Shown in pieces: positions 1 to 11,004 of a stretch of 64,000 nucleotides of DNA. The number at the start of each line of letters is the position of its first letter. Position 1 is the stretch's first letter. Under the pieces are notes generated by a model. That model did not search any database. It worked only from the letters and a program-made list of their open reading frames with translations, and was not told where the DNA came from. Source of the DNA: Lophium mytilinum (Eukaryota > Ascomycota > Dothideomycetes > Mytilinidiales > Mytilinidiaceae); the NCBI GenBank assembly GCA_010093605.1, contig MU004181.1:1178001-1242000 (forward strand), given 5' to 3'. Made by a program: the position numbers and the translations under genes.

Positions 1-447
1 CCTTGACTCGAATCTTGCTTATTCGCTGCCACTGTAGGGAATGGCCTGACCTATCAGTGGCCAATCAGCCAAGAGGTAGTCTAATTTGCACTGCTTGAAC
101 CTCGACATTGACTATGGATATCTGAGATCCTATGGGGGTACCCCAAGCAGTCGCGGACAAGTGTGCATAGACTTTATAATTTTGTCGCTGTGTGCTCGAG
201 CTCATTATACTCTGCAAGAATGCCAATTTGATAAGTCTACTACCGAAAGAAACGATTACAAAGTGTGAATATTGAAGTAACAAAACAGGTACGAGATGTG
301 CTCTGTCCACCGACCACAAAATAAATGTAGCAACCTGCGTTTCCAAACCCAAAATCTTCAGGTTGAAAGTCACCCTTGGTAGCCAAGCTAGTGATTAATA
401 GCTACCCGACGGCCAGGTTCTGCTGTAGCAGAAAGTAATGGGTTTGG
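1..447. other. Gene-free left edge
   Basis: No convincing coding sequence is visible in this moderately AT-rich stretch, which lies downstream of the multicopper oxidase stop codon and so probably holds its 3' UTR. Short open frames on both strands carry no recognisable domain and no splice-linked continuation. Confidence 0.5.
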
Positions 448-2756
448 CTATTGTGGGCCGAGATGCTGTTTCGATTCATCATAAGCATCAGTGCTATAGA
501 ACCACGCGAGCTTCTTCTGAATGGCATCCTCGGAGTAAGCATCTGGATTCTGCGGCTGAGGTCTGAATTCGGGCTCCATGGGGTCGATGAAATGAGTGGA
601 GTTATCGTATCCCCATTTGCCTAGTTGAGTAACATTGAACCCGACCAGCATGCTAGATGTCGGTTAAAACACTTCTTTAAATGCTAACGTAGAGTGAGCA
701 CATACTCATGGTCCTCGTGAATGAGATTATGGCAATGGAACATGTACACTCCGTCCCACGGCGCGTACCGAGCGACGACCTGAGCAGTCCTGGGTTGGTC
801 AGAAATATGCACGTGAATGGCGCCCAGTGAATGGGGATACATACTCGCCAGCAGCCAAATATACGACGTCCTTCAATCCCGCCGCTTCATATGGCAGAAC
901 CGTTCCGCGGCCTCCAGTTCTCGACAGAATCTGGAAGTCAATAAGATGGATATGCACCGGATGTGTTCCCGCTCCTCCACTATTATGCAAGTTCCACACC
1001 TCCACAGACCCGCGCACTGGTTTGGCAATGATTCGGTGTTCGATGTCAGCAAAACCGACCCCATTGATTTTCCAGGCGTCGCCATCTCGCTCGAATTTGA
1101 AATCCTTGTCCGCTTTGCTCAGCTCTTTTGGAGGGAAAGGCACACGTCGGAGAGTAGATGGAACTCCGCCATTGTTTACTTGACTAGAGACTGTGTTTCC
1201 AACCACAAATCGCATCACCTTGTCAGTGGCTGGGTAGTCTGCAATCTCCGAGATGCCTACGCCGTTGTTGAGAGTGATGTTCTTGCCAGCGTAAGGGCTG
1301 AAGTCTACAACGATGTCGTACCGCTCCCCCGGGGATATCATCAGATCGTCGGTTTTGACAGGGTACCCGAGGAGACCTCCATAGCATCAGCTCACTTTCT
1401 CTGATGTTTAGTGGCATGATGGTTTCCTTACCAGAGTCAGAAGATATAACCTGGAAAGTTGCGTTCTTGTTGTCCCCATCGACGCCGAGAGAGAGTATAT
1501 AAGCTATTCGAAGGGTCTGTCGTCAGTCACATGTTCTCGCGAACATAAGATTTGGGGATACATTACTTCGGCTGAGTGAAGCGTCTAGAATTCGGAGACG
1601 GTATTTTCGAGGTTCGACGTTGAGATATGGCCAAGGCTGGCCATTCCTGGAGGATTGTCAGCACGTTCGAAGTCATATGATTAGTACCGGGCCGAGAGCT
1701 TTACACGTGAATAATGTCGCCCCAAAGGCCGGCTTGGTCAAAGGACTCGAAGTTCAATGTACCATCGTAGTTGTAGTACTTGGCTGATATCGCCAAAGAC
1801 ACGTCGTAGTTTCCACTAGGAAGTCCAAGGGAGTCTTCCTCATCATCACTGATGATGTAGATGCCTTCTTGGCCCTTGTAGGCATTGTCGGCAGTAATAT
1901 ACTCCGCATGGTCCTATATCAAGGTCAGAAACTCTTAGTATTAGAGAAAGCCCTACCTCTTAAGCTGTTATAAGATCTCAGGCAATCAAAAGCGACTTAC
2001 ATGGTACCAAAGGGTTCTCGCGTTTTGTCCATTAGGGTAGTAATAATCCTGGCTCAAGTCAGACGGGCCAATAAAGAAGCGCTGCATAGTTACCTTGTAT
2101 TCGCCTGGCTTCGTTGTGTCCGCAGCCCATCCATCGAAAGGCGAGCGGTCTTCGTATGTTCGGTCAGCGTGGAGTCTACAAAGTCAAAAAGCTTGCAAGT
2201 CTTACCGTACTGGCCGTGAACGTGGACAGAATTCTCAACACTTGCGTTGTTGTTGAATCGGACGACAGCCTCTGTGAGCGTATTAGTATGTTATATGATT
2301 ATTAACACCCCTTTATAGGCTGTGATGTTAATGATATGTAACATGCCACACACCTCTGCCTTTACGCATTTGGAAAGTTGGACCTGGAGACATTCCATCG
2401 TATCCAACGAGCGGGGTCGCTTTGAGGTTTGGGTATATTTGTTGCTCAAAAGGCTTAATTGTGAGTTCGTAGTAATCGATGGTGGCTCCAGCGGCGGCAT
2501 TTGTCCACGTTCTGAAGGGCTCAATCAATGGATCTTCGAGCAATGAGCATGCTTTGTTAACTTACGTCTTAACGTTTGCTGTAGCGGGAATGGGTAGAGG
2601 ATATTCGAAGATCCATGTGTATTCTGGACTGAACCAATCCCTTTTGGTGAGCGCACGGCGTGAATCTGTTGGCAATGCAGCAGCAAACGTTCCTAGAGTG
2701 AGGATGCCAAATGATAGCACGAACGATGAGAGGGGTGCTTCAAACATGGTGGGCAA
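448..2756 (-). CDS. Multicopper oxidase, bilirubin oxidase-like, secreted
   Basis: Predicted secreted blue copper oxidase that oxidises phenolic or tetrapyrrole substrates while reducing O2 to water. Eleven exons join in frame: 2756-2566, 2511-2354, 2271-2206, 2149-2094, 2048-2001, 1913-1705, 1646-1562, 1516-1432, 1376-845, 789-706 and 652-448, giving 572 aa, the precursor length I recall for Myrothecium bilirubin oxidase. The N-terminus has a hydrophobic signal peptide followed by a Kex2-like KR site (LTKR|D). All four copper-ligand blocks are present: HVHG, WYH|DHA (split by an intron), HPVHIH and HCHNLIHEDHDM. The axial-ligand region and the ASDSG-like and MISPGERYD blocks also match the bilirubin oxidase branch rather than classical laccases. 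An alternative start lies three codons downstream (MFEAPL). The substrate is inferred from family only. Confidence 0.9.
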
Positions 2757-5149
2757 AGACGAGATATGAAACCAGATATCGGAAAAGCTTTCGAGGGCCT
2801 AAAGTTTAGAGCAGGTTGTTGCTGGTGATGTGCACAATATGTTGAACTTCCCGTAGGTAAAGCACATTTATATCAATCCCCCAGGCCCAATGGCGCCGCC
2901 ACTTGCTTCTCGGTGGACGTCATTCAGAATACGCCGACCGACGGCTGCTTGCTTTTGCGGAAGCTAGATGGAATACCAGGAAGAGGGATGTTGGGCACAG
3001 ATCTGCCATTGCTGGGTCATTTGAGCGCCGCCACAATGGGAGATTAGATCACTGCAGGCACGGAGAGACGGCGAGACGGCTTTGAAGTACCGTAGGATCG
3101 ATTTCTCGTCGGAACCCCACATCCCAGGGATGGAGGAGGGAGGCGACGCAGAGGACATGTGGTCCTGTAAAGCGAAAGCGCACTAGTGTTCATTTTCTTG
3201 TACACCCTGACCAGCCATGCGCAGTCTCTGAGTGAGACCCGCAGACTGGAACAGCGATGACGGAAGGAGAACGATCGCTTCTAGCAATGAAAATATGATT
3301 TAAAGATACTTGGAAACGTGCGCCTCGTAATTGACGTTGAAATGTAGAAGATGTTCTCACGAGAATCCTCCAAGCGGTCGACGGGTGACCGCAATGATGA
3401 GCTCTCCGGTCGAGTCTGAATGGTCTATTCAAGTACGCCATGCAGTGACAGTGTAACACGAGAGGCTAGGAAGGCCCGTGGGATACAGCATGAGCCCGCC
3501 CGGGTATCTTATCGAAGAGGGGATGCCGAGAATATCTGCAGGATCGGAAGTTTTCCTGTGGGATTTTGGCTTGTCTCCACCCGAATTTGGGTAAGTAAAT
3601 GGCGTTTCATTGCAGTCCGTGATAGCAAAGACACATGGCGGTAGTCACAAAGTGCTTGTCACTATGCAGGCTGCTGCGATGCTAGAATGTGTCCTCCTGC
3701 AGGTGTAGTGTACGCATCGCCATGCGTGGTTGACGTTGACGAGCGGAATCTCTCCACCGTACCTCCGACTACCAATCATCTCCCTCCACACCACAGAACT
3801 GTGGACGCGGCTCATCGCACGACGCTCATTTCGAGACCAAATGACCCCTTGACTGAGAGAGCTTGGCCGATTTCCGTCACCGAGTTTCGATGGGCGTGAC
3901 ACAAGCCATGCCAGAGAATCCTCGAGCTCCCTCCTCCAGAGCTCTATACAAGTATTCTCAAAGGCGGGATGGAAGGGGAGCGCAGAGGGAGGCTTTCTAA
4001 TCTCAGCCCCTCACAGATCCCTCGCATATCTGACTATGGGTCATCCTTGCGTTGGGCAGGTAGTGCCATGGCTGGCAGCGAGTCTAATGGTTTTGCGTTC
4101 CCAATCACCTCTCAAACCTCACGGAGCATATGGGTGGCGTGTCTCAGCTGGCCTCCTTCGCCCTGCAAGTCGTTGACTAGAGCATGGCTTGTCACAGTGA
4201 CCCTGTTTAGCTCGGGCTGTTGGATCGGACTCCAAGATCTGCCATGGAGACACCTCCCCCCCTGCCGAATGAGCAGTGTATTGACGCTCTCACTCTTAGA
4301 TACCTCGTGCAGCACCACTCCCTGCATTTCCTGTCGAACATAGCGACACGTATGGTGTCCCGAAAAGGATACAATGGCGCTGTGCCTTTGAAAGCCAGAG
4401 GTACCCATTCTCCATTCTCGTCCGAAGCCGCATCGGCGCGGTATTTTCAGAAGGCCGATAGCAGGACGCTTTGGTGCTGAATTGCAGGCGAAACTGAAAC
4501 ACAGCTCGACAGCGCTCAGAGCAATACCCTCGCGAAACACCTCCAACGTGCATCCTCCTAGTACAAGGCAATTACTTGATAGTCTGTGACATCGCTGCCG
4601 TCATTACGACGTTGACGCCAGGGTTTCTAGGTGTTCCAGAGTCCAGATATCTCCGAGATGGAGCCAGAGAATCCTCTGCTGTTACTGCCGAAAAGCTTGT
4701 CGGGATGTCGGAAAGCTTGTCGTTAGAGACAGACCTTGGTAAGACAAAGCTCGGGGATTCGCCGGGTTGACGTAGATATTACTGCCTTCATCCTCCAAGG
4801 GTTGCCAGCTATGTTCCTCTTAATGCATACCTGTCAACTCTGGAGCCCTTCCTGATATGTGGGCCTCGGTATTGCGGTGGCCGGGAAGATTGCCGGACTA
4901 TGGCCCGATGAGCAACTTATCATATACATACCAGCACGCATTTCATGAGCCACTTCGACTGATGTTCCTTACTCAAGTGTTCATTACGCATCCTATGGGG
5001 GTATCTTAAATTAACAGTCTCTCAAATCAAACTCATGCCCATCAAAGATTCGCCACATGACTGCGCTCTCGAGGGGGTTCGACGGCCGAAGAACCGAGAT
5101 GCTTTGTGCTAACATTGGCATGCCAGCAGTGTTATCCCTTGATGTTTGA
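2757..5149. other. 2.4 kb gene-free interval
   Basis: The interval lies between the promoter side of the oxidase and the 3' end of the RING-finger gene. Several open frames of 60-144 codons occur on both strands (the longest 4112-4546 on the minus strand), but none has a recognisable domain, conserved motif, or splice sites that extend it. It probably contains the oxidase promoter next to 2757 and the 3' UTR of the RING gene near 5149. No repeat was recognised. Confidence 0.5.
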
Positions 5150-6148
5150 TCAAGCCGCTTTAGGGGTCGCCGGTTTCCTAGGCTGAGTGGCTAGACCCCT
5201 CATCATGAGAAGTGGAATAATGTCAGTTGTCTTGGTGCGGTTGATGAGCTTCCGACACACGGGACACTGCGATCGTCTTGGTTCGGGGACACCGCTTCGG
5301 TTCTCCCCCGCTATCAGCGCTTCCATGAGGCATGTGTGGCAGAATAAATGACCTGTTCATGTCAGCATTTTGGGACTTACAGAAGTTGAAAGGCAGAACG
5401 TACCACACGAGGTAGCGGTGATGTCCGTCGGTGTGTCCATGCAAATTACACATGTCAGGTTGGACATCTTCAGCGGCTTCTCGGCGGGGCGTTCCTGCGC
5501 CTTCACCTGCTCCATCCGCTGCTTCTGGAGGGCATTTTGCAGAACGGTCTTGTCGTCGTCCACGAGATCAATCTCTTCGATCGGACTGTCTCTTGTTGCC
5601 GGGATACGCGAGCTTGTTGTGTCATTCCGCCGCTGTCGCTTCGTGGAGGGTCCCTCGTTCAACTCAGGACTAGAATGAAGAGTTGTATTGCGCTTGGGTG
5701 CACGCCGGGGATTCGGGGGTGGCGATGACGGCGAAGTCGGGTCGTGGGTGAGGTCCACATAGCCGTTTGGCAACCGGGCGCTCGACATGCTGAAGGCAGG
5801 GATCGACGGTAATGTGGGCGAGGGCGCTCTCGGCGAAGGGGGTCTGCGCGGAGAGGGCCAGGCCGGGGGTGAAAAGAACCTGTCGGTGCCGCTACTGTTC
5901 GTGGGGTTCAGGATGGTGTCGAAGTGAGGAAGACGTGAGTAGGCCGGGGCGGAGGCGAAGTCGGAGAAGGCGTCTTGGAAGTAGTCGTCGTTGAAGGGCG
6001 GCGTCTCTGGCTGGGAGCTGGACTGCGAGGCAGAGTGGTAGCTCGAGGAGTGGTGAGGGAGGGGGCGGATGGTGGAGAAGTTGGGATTGGGGTTGGGGAG
6101 ACGGCGGCGAGGGTGGACAGAGGGCGGCGGCGGATCAGAGTCAGACAT
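5150..6148 (-). CDS. Slx8/RNF4-like SUMO-targeted ubiquitin E3 ligase
   Basis: RING-finger protein of 315 aa in two exons (6148-5404 and 5352-5150; intron of 47 bp with GTACGT donor and ACAG acceptor that splits the RING). The C-terminal RING reads CVIC...SCGHLFCHTC...CPVC, the C3HC4 pattern. The N-terminal half is disordered and rich in Ser/Pro, with two SUMO-interaction-like motifs: VDLT followed by HD at residues 131-136, closely like a SIM of RNF4, and IDLV flanked by acidic residues at 193-199. A basic KRQRR stretch near 170 could be a nuclear signal. This architecture is that of STUbLs, which ubiquitinate SUMOylated nuclear proteins in genome maintenance. The SIM assignment is by eye; a plain RING ligase is the alternative. 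Confidence 0.8.
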
Positions 6149-6496
6149 GGCTCAGTATCGAAGGCATGCAGCACCGTGGACAGGAGGACGCTGGGGGAGC
6201 CCGGGAAGACATGAAGGCTCTTCTGGCGCACGAAGCATGCCAGCCGGCCGACTTCTTGGCCAGCGGCGGCGATGTGCAGTCCGGCTGAAACGCGCCCCCA
6301 AAGAGCACTAGAGCTTTTTCGCGTCGAGCTTGGAGGTCAGCCCTACCGAGTATCGCCCGCCAAAGAGGCCGCTTCGACTCATGACGAACTCCTCTTCTCC
6401 ATATCTCTCTGTCATCCATCAACAACCATCGCCGCCTCCCCCCCTCAGCTTCGCGCGCTCCGCCATGCAGTGACTGCTTTGTCACGCAGGTCCACG
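6149..6496. promoter_or_regulatory. Divergent promoter, STUbL / polymerase gamma
   Basis: This 348 bp stretch separates the ATG of the minus-strand RING gene from the probable ATG of the plus-strand polymerase, so both promoters must lie here or overlap neighbouring 5' UTRs. The polymerase reading frame stays open upstream to an ATG at 6272, so part of it could in principle be translated. No TATA box or named operator was recognised. Confidence 0.55.
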
Positions 6497-9400
6497 ATGC
6501 GCAGAAGCCAGCCAGGTGTCGCCGCCTTCAAGTTCGTCACTCGCCCGCGATGCGCCCACGCGCACGCCTCGCCTATATATCTTCCCCGAAGAGCATACGT
6601 AGTCACCGATGAATCGCGGACAGATATCGAGGTCGAGTCGGGACATGCGGGCCTCGCCGGTGCGACCTGCGCGACCTCTCTGCTTCGTGCGCCTGCTGAC
6701 TGTTTGGTAGTCCCCAGTGAAGCACGCTTCAACGAGATAGGCGTGCAGCAACTGAGCAGCCACGTTCAGGCCCAGATATTCCCGGGCGCCTCGACCTCAC
6801 CTCCCCCCGAACTCGTTGCTCTATCGAAGGACCACCTGACCCGGCATGGCTTGCTTGGAAAAAATCAAGACTCGACACCGCCAGTGGGTTTCGATCTGCC
6901 TGAACTGCAAGGCTCTACTCTCGATGAGCATTTCTATAAGCTTGGGATGGATGCAGCGGAGCCTTTCTTAGGCCTGGCGAAAAAATACGCATGGGCAAAT
7001 TCACCCCCTAAGCCGCGAAAATGGGTCAGGAGAAGTGGATGGACAAAGTACCATAGCGACGGCACTACAGAAGCAGTAGACGCGCCAAACGAAAGTATGC
7101 TCACCTTTGACACCGAAGTCATGTACAAGGAGACCTCCTTTGCGTGCATGGCATGCGCCGCAAGTCCGACTGCCTGGTACGCCTGGATATCGCCCTGGCT
7201 TCTTGGAGAGACAGAAAACGATCGCCATCTGATTCCTTTGGGTGACCCTACACAGCCACGGATCATTGTCGGACACAACATTGGATACGATAGGGCTAGG
7301 ATAGCGGAGGAGTATGACATTAGGCAGTCGAAAAACTCGTTTATGGATACAATGTCTCTACACGTGGCTTCCAACGGGATGTGTTCCCGACAAAGACCTT
7401 CGTGGATGAAGCACAGGAAATCTCGAGAGCTGAGAGACAAGCTCGCAACTTCAGACGAAAGTGCAGACCTGTCTGCTCTACTAGAATCTGGCGCGCTTTC
7501 AGAGGAAGAGGAGGAGCTATGGATAGGCCGGAGCGCCATCAATTCACTTCGGGACGTGGCGAAATTTCATTGCAACATCACCATCGACAAGGCTCGAAGA
7601 GAGTACTTTGGAGAATTAGATCGGTCTGGAATTAGGTCAAAACTCGACGAGCTTCTAGATTACTGCGCCGCGGATGTTGAGATAACACACCGGGTCTACC
7701 AAAAGGTTTTCCCCCTCTATTTAGAAACCTGCCCGCATCCAGTCAGCTTTGCGGCGCTACGTTTCTTGTCTGCTGAAATTCTTCCTGTTAACGAGACTTG
7801 GGATGCATATCTCGCAAACGCGGAAGCCACGTACCAAAAGCTTTCAACCGCAGTCCTCGAGCGGCTTGTGAAGCTTGCTGAAAAAGCACTGGAAGTTAAA
7901 GGCAATCCAGAGAGCTACGAGAACGATCCATGGCTCAGCCAGCTGGATTGGTCTGGCCAAGAAATCAAGATGGCGAAGGGGAAAAAGAAGAACGACCCAC
8001 CAAGGCCAGCAGCTCGACAGAAGAAACCGGGCATGCCAAAATGGTACAAGGATCTCTTTGCCAAAAATGACGCTCCGATCAGTATCACTGTCCGAACACG
8101 CGTAGCACCTATATTGTTACGTTTAGCATGGGACGGTCACCCACTGGTCTGGTCCGATAAGCACGCGTGGACGTATCAGGTTCCGAAGGATGAGGTCTTT
8201 ATATACACCAGCGCGGGAATAAAAGAGTTGGATATGTCAGGAGAAGAAAACTTACAATTACGAGATGACCGGAAACATGTTTATTTTAAGATACCCCATA
8301 AAGACGGACCTACAGCTAGATGTGGAAATCCATTGGCTAAAGGATATCTACAATACTTTGAGAAAGGCAAACTCACCTCCCAGTTCTCACTAGCGAAAGA
8401 GGCTTTGGAGATGAACGCCTCATGCTCATACTGGATAAGCGCACGGGACCGAATCATGTCACAGATGGTCATTTACAAAGACGAACCTGTTGGCATGGTC
8501 TCCGCTACTGGAGAGCCGAACGGCAGAAAAACTGGATTCATCCTTCCTCAAGTTATACCCATGGGAACCGTTACACGGCGAGCTGTAGAAAACACCTGGC
8601 TTACAGCCAGTAACGCCAAGGACAATCGTGTTGGGTCCGAACTCAAAGCCATGATCCAGGCTCCGGAAGGGTATTGTTTTGTCGGTGCCGACGTTGACTC
8701 GGAGGAGTTATGGATTGCTAGTCTCGTTGGCGACGCACAATTTAAACTTCACGGTGGCAATGCAGTTGGATTCATGACGCTCGAAGGCACCAAAGCTGCA
8801 GGCACGGATCTGCATTCTCGGACCGCTGGAATTTTAGGAATTTCGAGGAACGACGCAAAGGTATTCAACTATGGCCGGATCTACGGTGCAGGACTGAAAT
8901 TCGCGTCGACACTTCTTCGGCAATTCAATCCAAGTCTCAGTGAAAGTCAGACCTCTCAGACTGCACAGAACCTGTACACCGACACGAAGGGCAAAAAGAC
9001 GACCAGACGAACGCTCCATGAGCGGCCTTTCTGGCGTGGAGGCACAGAGTCATTCGTGTTCAACAAGCTCGAGGACTTTGCAGAGCAGGAGCGGCCTCAA
9101 ACACCGGTTCTAGGAGCAGGCATAACGGAAGCCCTCATGCGCCGGTATCTCACAAAAGGAGGTTTCATGACATCGAGGATCAACTGGGCCATTCAATCCT
9201 CCGGTGTTGATTATCTCCATCTCTTGGTAGTTGGCATGGACTACCTCACACGAAGATACAACTTGAACTGTCGCCTGGCCATTACAGTACACGATGAAAT
9301 ACGCTATCTCGTCAAAGAGGAGGATAAATATCGGGTAGCAATGGCATTGCAGGTTGCTAACGTGTGGACGCGGGCCATCTTCTCGCAGCAGATGGGCATC

Positions 9401-9976
9401 AACGAGCTACCGCAATCGTGTGCATTCTTCTCAGCTGTCGACATCGACCATGTATTGCGGAAAGAGGTGGATATGGATTGTGTCACGCCCAGCCATCCGA
9501 ACAAGATCCCCCATGGAGAGAGTCTTGACATTGCGACACTTCTGAACAAGGGCGCTTTGGCCAGACTGGATCCAGCTATTGTACCGGAAGCGCCACCGCA
9601 GCTGGAGAAGTACGCGGACACGTTTTCCCCAAGAGATCCAGTTATGGCGGCCGTCAATACCAGCGCTACCAGCCTGGCATACTTGAAAGCACAGATTACG
9701 GCCGACGACAAGGAGCTCCGAGACATCGTCAGGGAAAGCCGTCCATCCCGGGAGTATGCACCCAGGAGAAATACTAGGAAGTCGGCCGAAGATAACGAGA
9801 TGGAACACGGGATGTCTCGGTCATTCCAGCAGCAATCGGCCCGCCTGATGCCGGTTGATGAGCCTTGGACGGTACACAGGTTCAGCAAGAGCTGGGAGGG
9901 AAAGCGGACGCCGGGCTGGCATCAATTGACCAGCCAAAGCCACGCAGCGGGGTCGAGGTTTGTTGGCCGACCGTAG
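6497..9976 (+). CDS. MIP1: Mitochondrial DNA polymerase gamma catalytic subunit
   Basis: Single-exon family A DNA polymerase of 1159 aa that replicates mitochondrial DNA. The chosen start (ATG at 6497) yields an Arg-rich, acid-poor N-terminus (MRRSQPGVAAFKF...) suitable as a matrix-targeting presequence; an in-frame ATG at 6272 would add 75 residues. The proofreading exonuclease shows Exo I FDTE (D205, E207), Exo II NIGYD (N261-D265) and Exo III YCAAD (Y389-D393). Polymerase motif A is GADVDSEELW (D732), motif B is RNDAKVFNYGRIYGAG (near 785-800) and motif C is HDE (932-934). The residues after about 980 form a tail with no recognised domain, which is usual in fungal Mip1. Diverges from the STUbL gene. 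Confidence 0.96.
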   Translation: MRRSQPGVAAFKFVTRPRCAHAHASPIYLPRRAYVVTDESRTDIEVESGHAGLAGATCATSLLRAPADCLVVPSEARFNEIGVQQLSSHVQAQIFPGASTSPPPELVALSKDHLTRHGLLGKNQDSTPPVGFDLPELQGSTLDEHFYKLGMDAAEPFLGLAKKYAWANSPPKPRKWVRRSGWTKYHSDGTTEAVDAPNESMLTFDTEVMYKETSFACMACAASPTAWYAWISPWLLGETENDRHLIPLGDPTQPRIIVGHNIGYDRARIAEEYDIRQSKNSFMDTMSLHVASNGMCSRQRPSWMKHRKSRELRDKLATSDESADLSALLESGALSEEEEELWIGRSAINSLRDVAKFHCNITIDKARREYFGELDRSGIRSKLDELLDYCAADVEITHRVYQKVFPLYLETCPHPVSFAALRFLSAEILPVNETWDAYLANAEATYQKLSTAVLERLVKLAEKALEVKGNPESYENDPWLSQLDWSGQEIKMAKGKKKNDPPRPAARQKKPGMPKWYKDLFAKNDAPISITVRTRVAPILLRLAWDGHPLVWSDKHAWTYQVPKDEVFIYTSAGIKELDMSGEENLQLRDDRKHVYFKIPHKDGPTARCGNPLAKGYLQYFEKGKLTSQFSLAKEALEMNASCSYWISARDRIMSQMVIYKDEPVGMVSATGEPNGRKTGFILPQVIPMGTVTRRAVENTWLTASNAKDNRVGSELKAMIQAPEGYCFVGADVDSEELWIASLVGDAQFKLHGGNAVGFMTLEGTKAAGTDLHSRTAGILGISRNDAKVFNYGRIYGAGLKFASTLLRQFNPSLSESQTSQTAQNLYTDTKGKKTTRRTLHERPFWRGGTESFVFNKLEDFAEQERPQTPVLGAGITEALMRRYLTKGGFMTSRINWAIQSSGVDYLHLLVVGMDYLTRRYNLNCRLAITVHDEIRYLVKEEDKYRVAMALQVANVWTRAIFSQQMGINELPQSCAFFSAVDIDHVLRKEVDMDCVTPSHPNKIPHGESLDIATLLNKGALARLDPAIVPEAPPQLEKYADTFSPRDPVMAAVNTSATSLAYLKAQITADDKELRDIVRESRPSREYAPRRNTRKSAEDNEMEHGMSRSFQQQSARLMPVDEPWTVHRFSKSWEGKRTPGWHQLTSQSHAAGSRFVGRP

Positions 9977-10291
9977 AGGCAGAAAGAGGTAGTCTTGTAC
10001 GTTTGTATGCTTTTGTGATGATGCTGTATTGTACCATACGGAGGATCGTTTTATGGAGTTTTAGCTATACAGTACGGACTGGGCGATGTTAGGATCATTT
10101 GCGACGGCTGTACCATATCTCTGCCTGCTGGCTGTGCCTTCTCGTATATACTTTGGACGTGTAGAGACATTGGGCGTGGGTGGATAAAAGGTGGATATAA
10201 GTTGGTCCAGTCACTGAGGCTGTAAAGCGTCAACATCAATCAATAGCTAATACGAATCTATCATGAATGTATAACACTGCCTCGGTACAAA

Positions 10292-10505
10292 TCAGCTGTT
10301 CAGAAGTATCGACTGTGAACTGTCTCGACATCAGCTGTGCCCACCTACCGAGGAATTTACTGAGCTAGCATGACATTAGCTGTGCACAAGTACTTCGTAT
10401 CTACTGTGAGCTGGCTTAATCAGCTGTGTACACCTATCTACTGTAAGCTGGCTCGTCATATAGCTGTCTGTACACTTGACTGCTAGACTGTCTTTCGAGC
10501 TCGTG
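10292..10505. repeat. Degenerate ~42 bp tandem repeat, five copies
   Basis: Successive copies begin with T(C)AGCTGT at 10292, 10331, 10377, 10420 and 10461, spaced 39-46 bp. The best conserved pair, at 10377 and 10420, shares AGCTGTG followed by CTACTGTGAGCTGGC-like text. Copies differ by substitutions and small indels, so the array looks old. It lies in the 3' flank of the polymerase gene. Confidence 0.65.
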
Positions 10506-10945
10506 ACCTGTATGTACGTGTACATCCCGACGCTGTTTGACGTGCTATCCACCCCCAAATCAGGCCAAGCCCTTCGGTACACTACGCCTTCACGAGTACT
10601 ATGTATGGACGGAATGTGAATCCGCCTCGCTTTAATGAAGGTCTCCGCTCTTCGATTCGCCTGGAAGAATGAAATAGAGCAAGTGCCCCAGGTACAGCGT
10701 TGCAGTGTCTCGGTGGGGTTGCGTCCACACGGGGGCACTCGGGGGGTAATAAAGTTAACACGAGAGCGTGGGCAATAGAAGCTCCGGCTCTTTCCGACTC
10801 CGGATGCCTCACTGTTCACCTTGGACACCAGGAATGCGCTAGAACAGAGGGCGTTGTCTCTAGAAGGAGTTGTGCAGATTGTTTGACGCCTTCACACCGG
10901 CGGCATTCACTGCATATGTATCGACATTGACACTCCCGACAGATC

Positions 10946-11004
10946 ACCCCAAGCATCCCACCCCAAGCATCCGCCCCAAGCATCCGCCCCAAGCATCCCG
11001 CCCC
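10946..11004. repeat. 13-14 bp minisatellite, about four copies
   Basis: The core CCCCAAGCATCC is repeated four times with one- or two-base linkers (CA, CG or G), followed by a partial copy. It is C-rich on the plus strand and lies about 600 bp upstream of the SREBP-like start codon. Confidence 0.8.

Noticed and set aside
4112-4546. 144-codon minus-strand frame
   Set aside because: No domain, no plausible splice extension and an overlapping plus-strand frame of similar length; considered chance.
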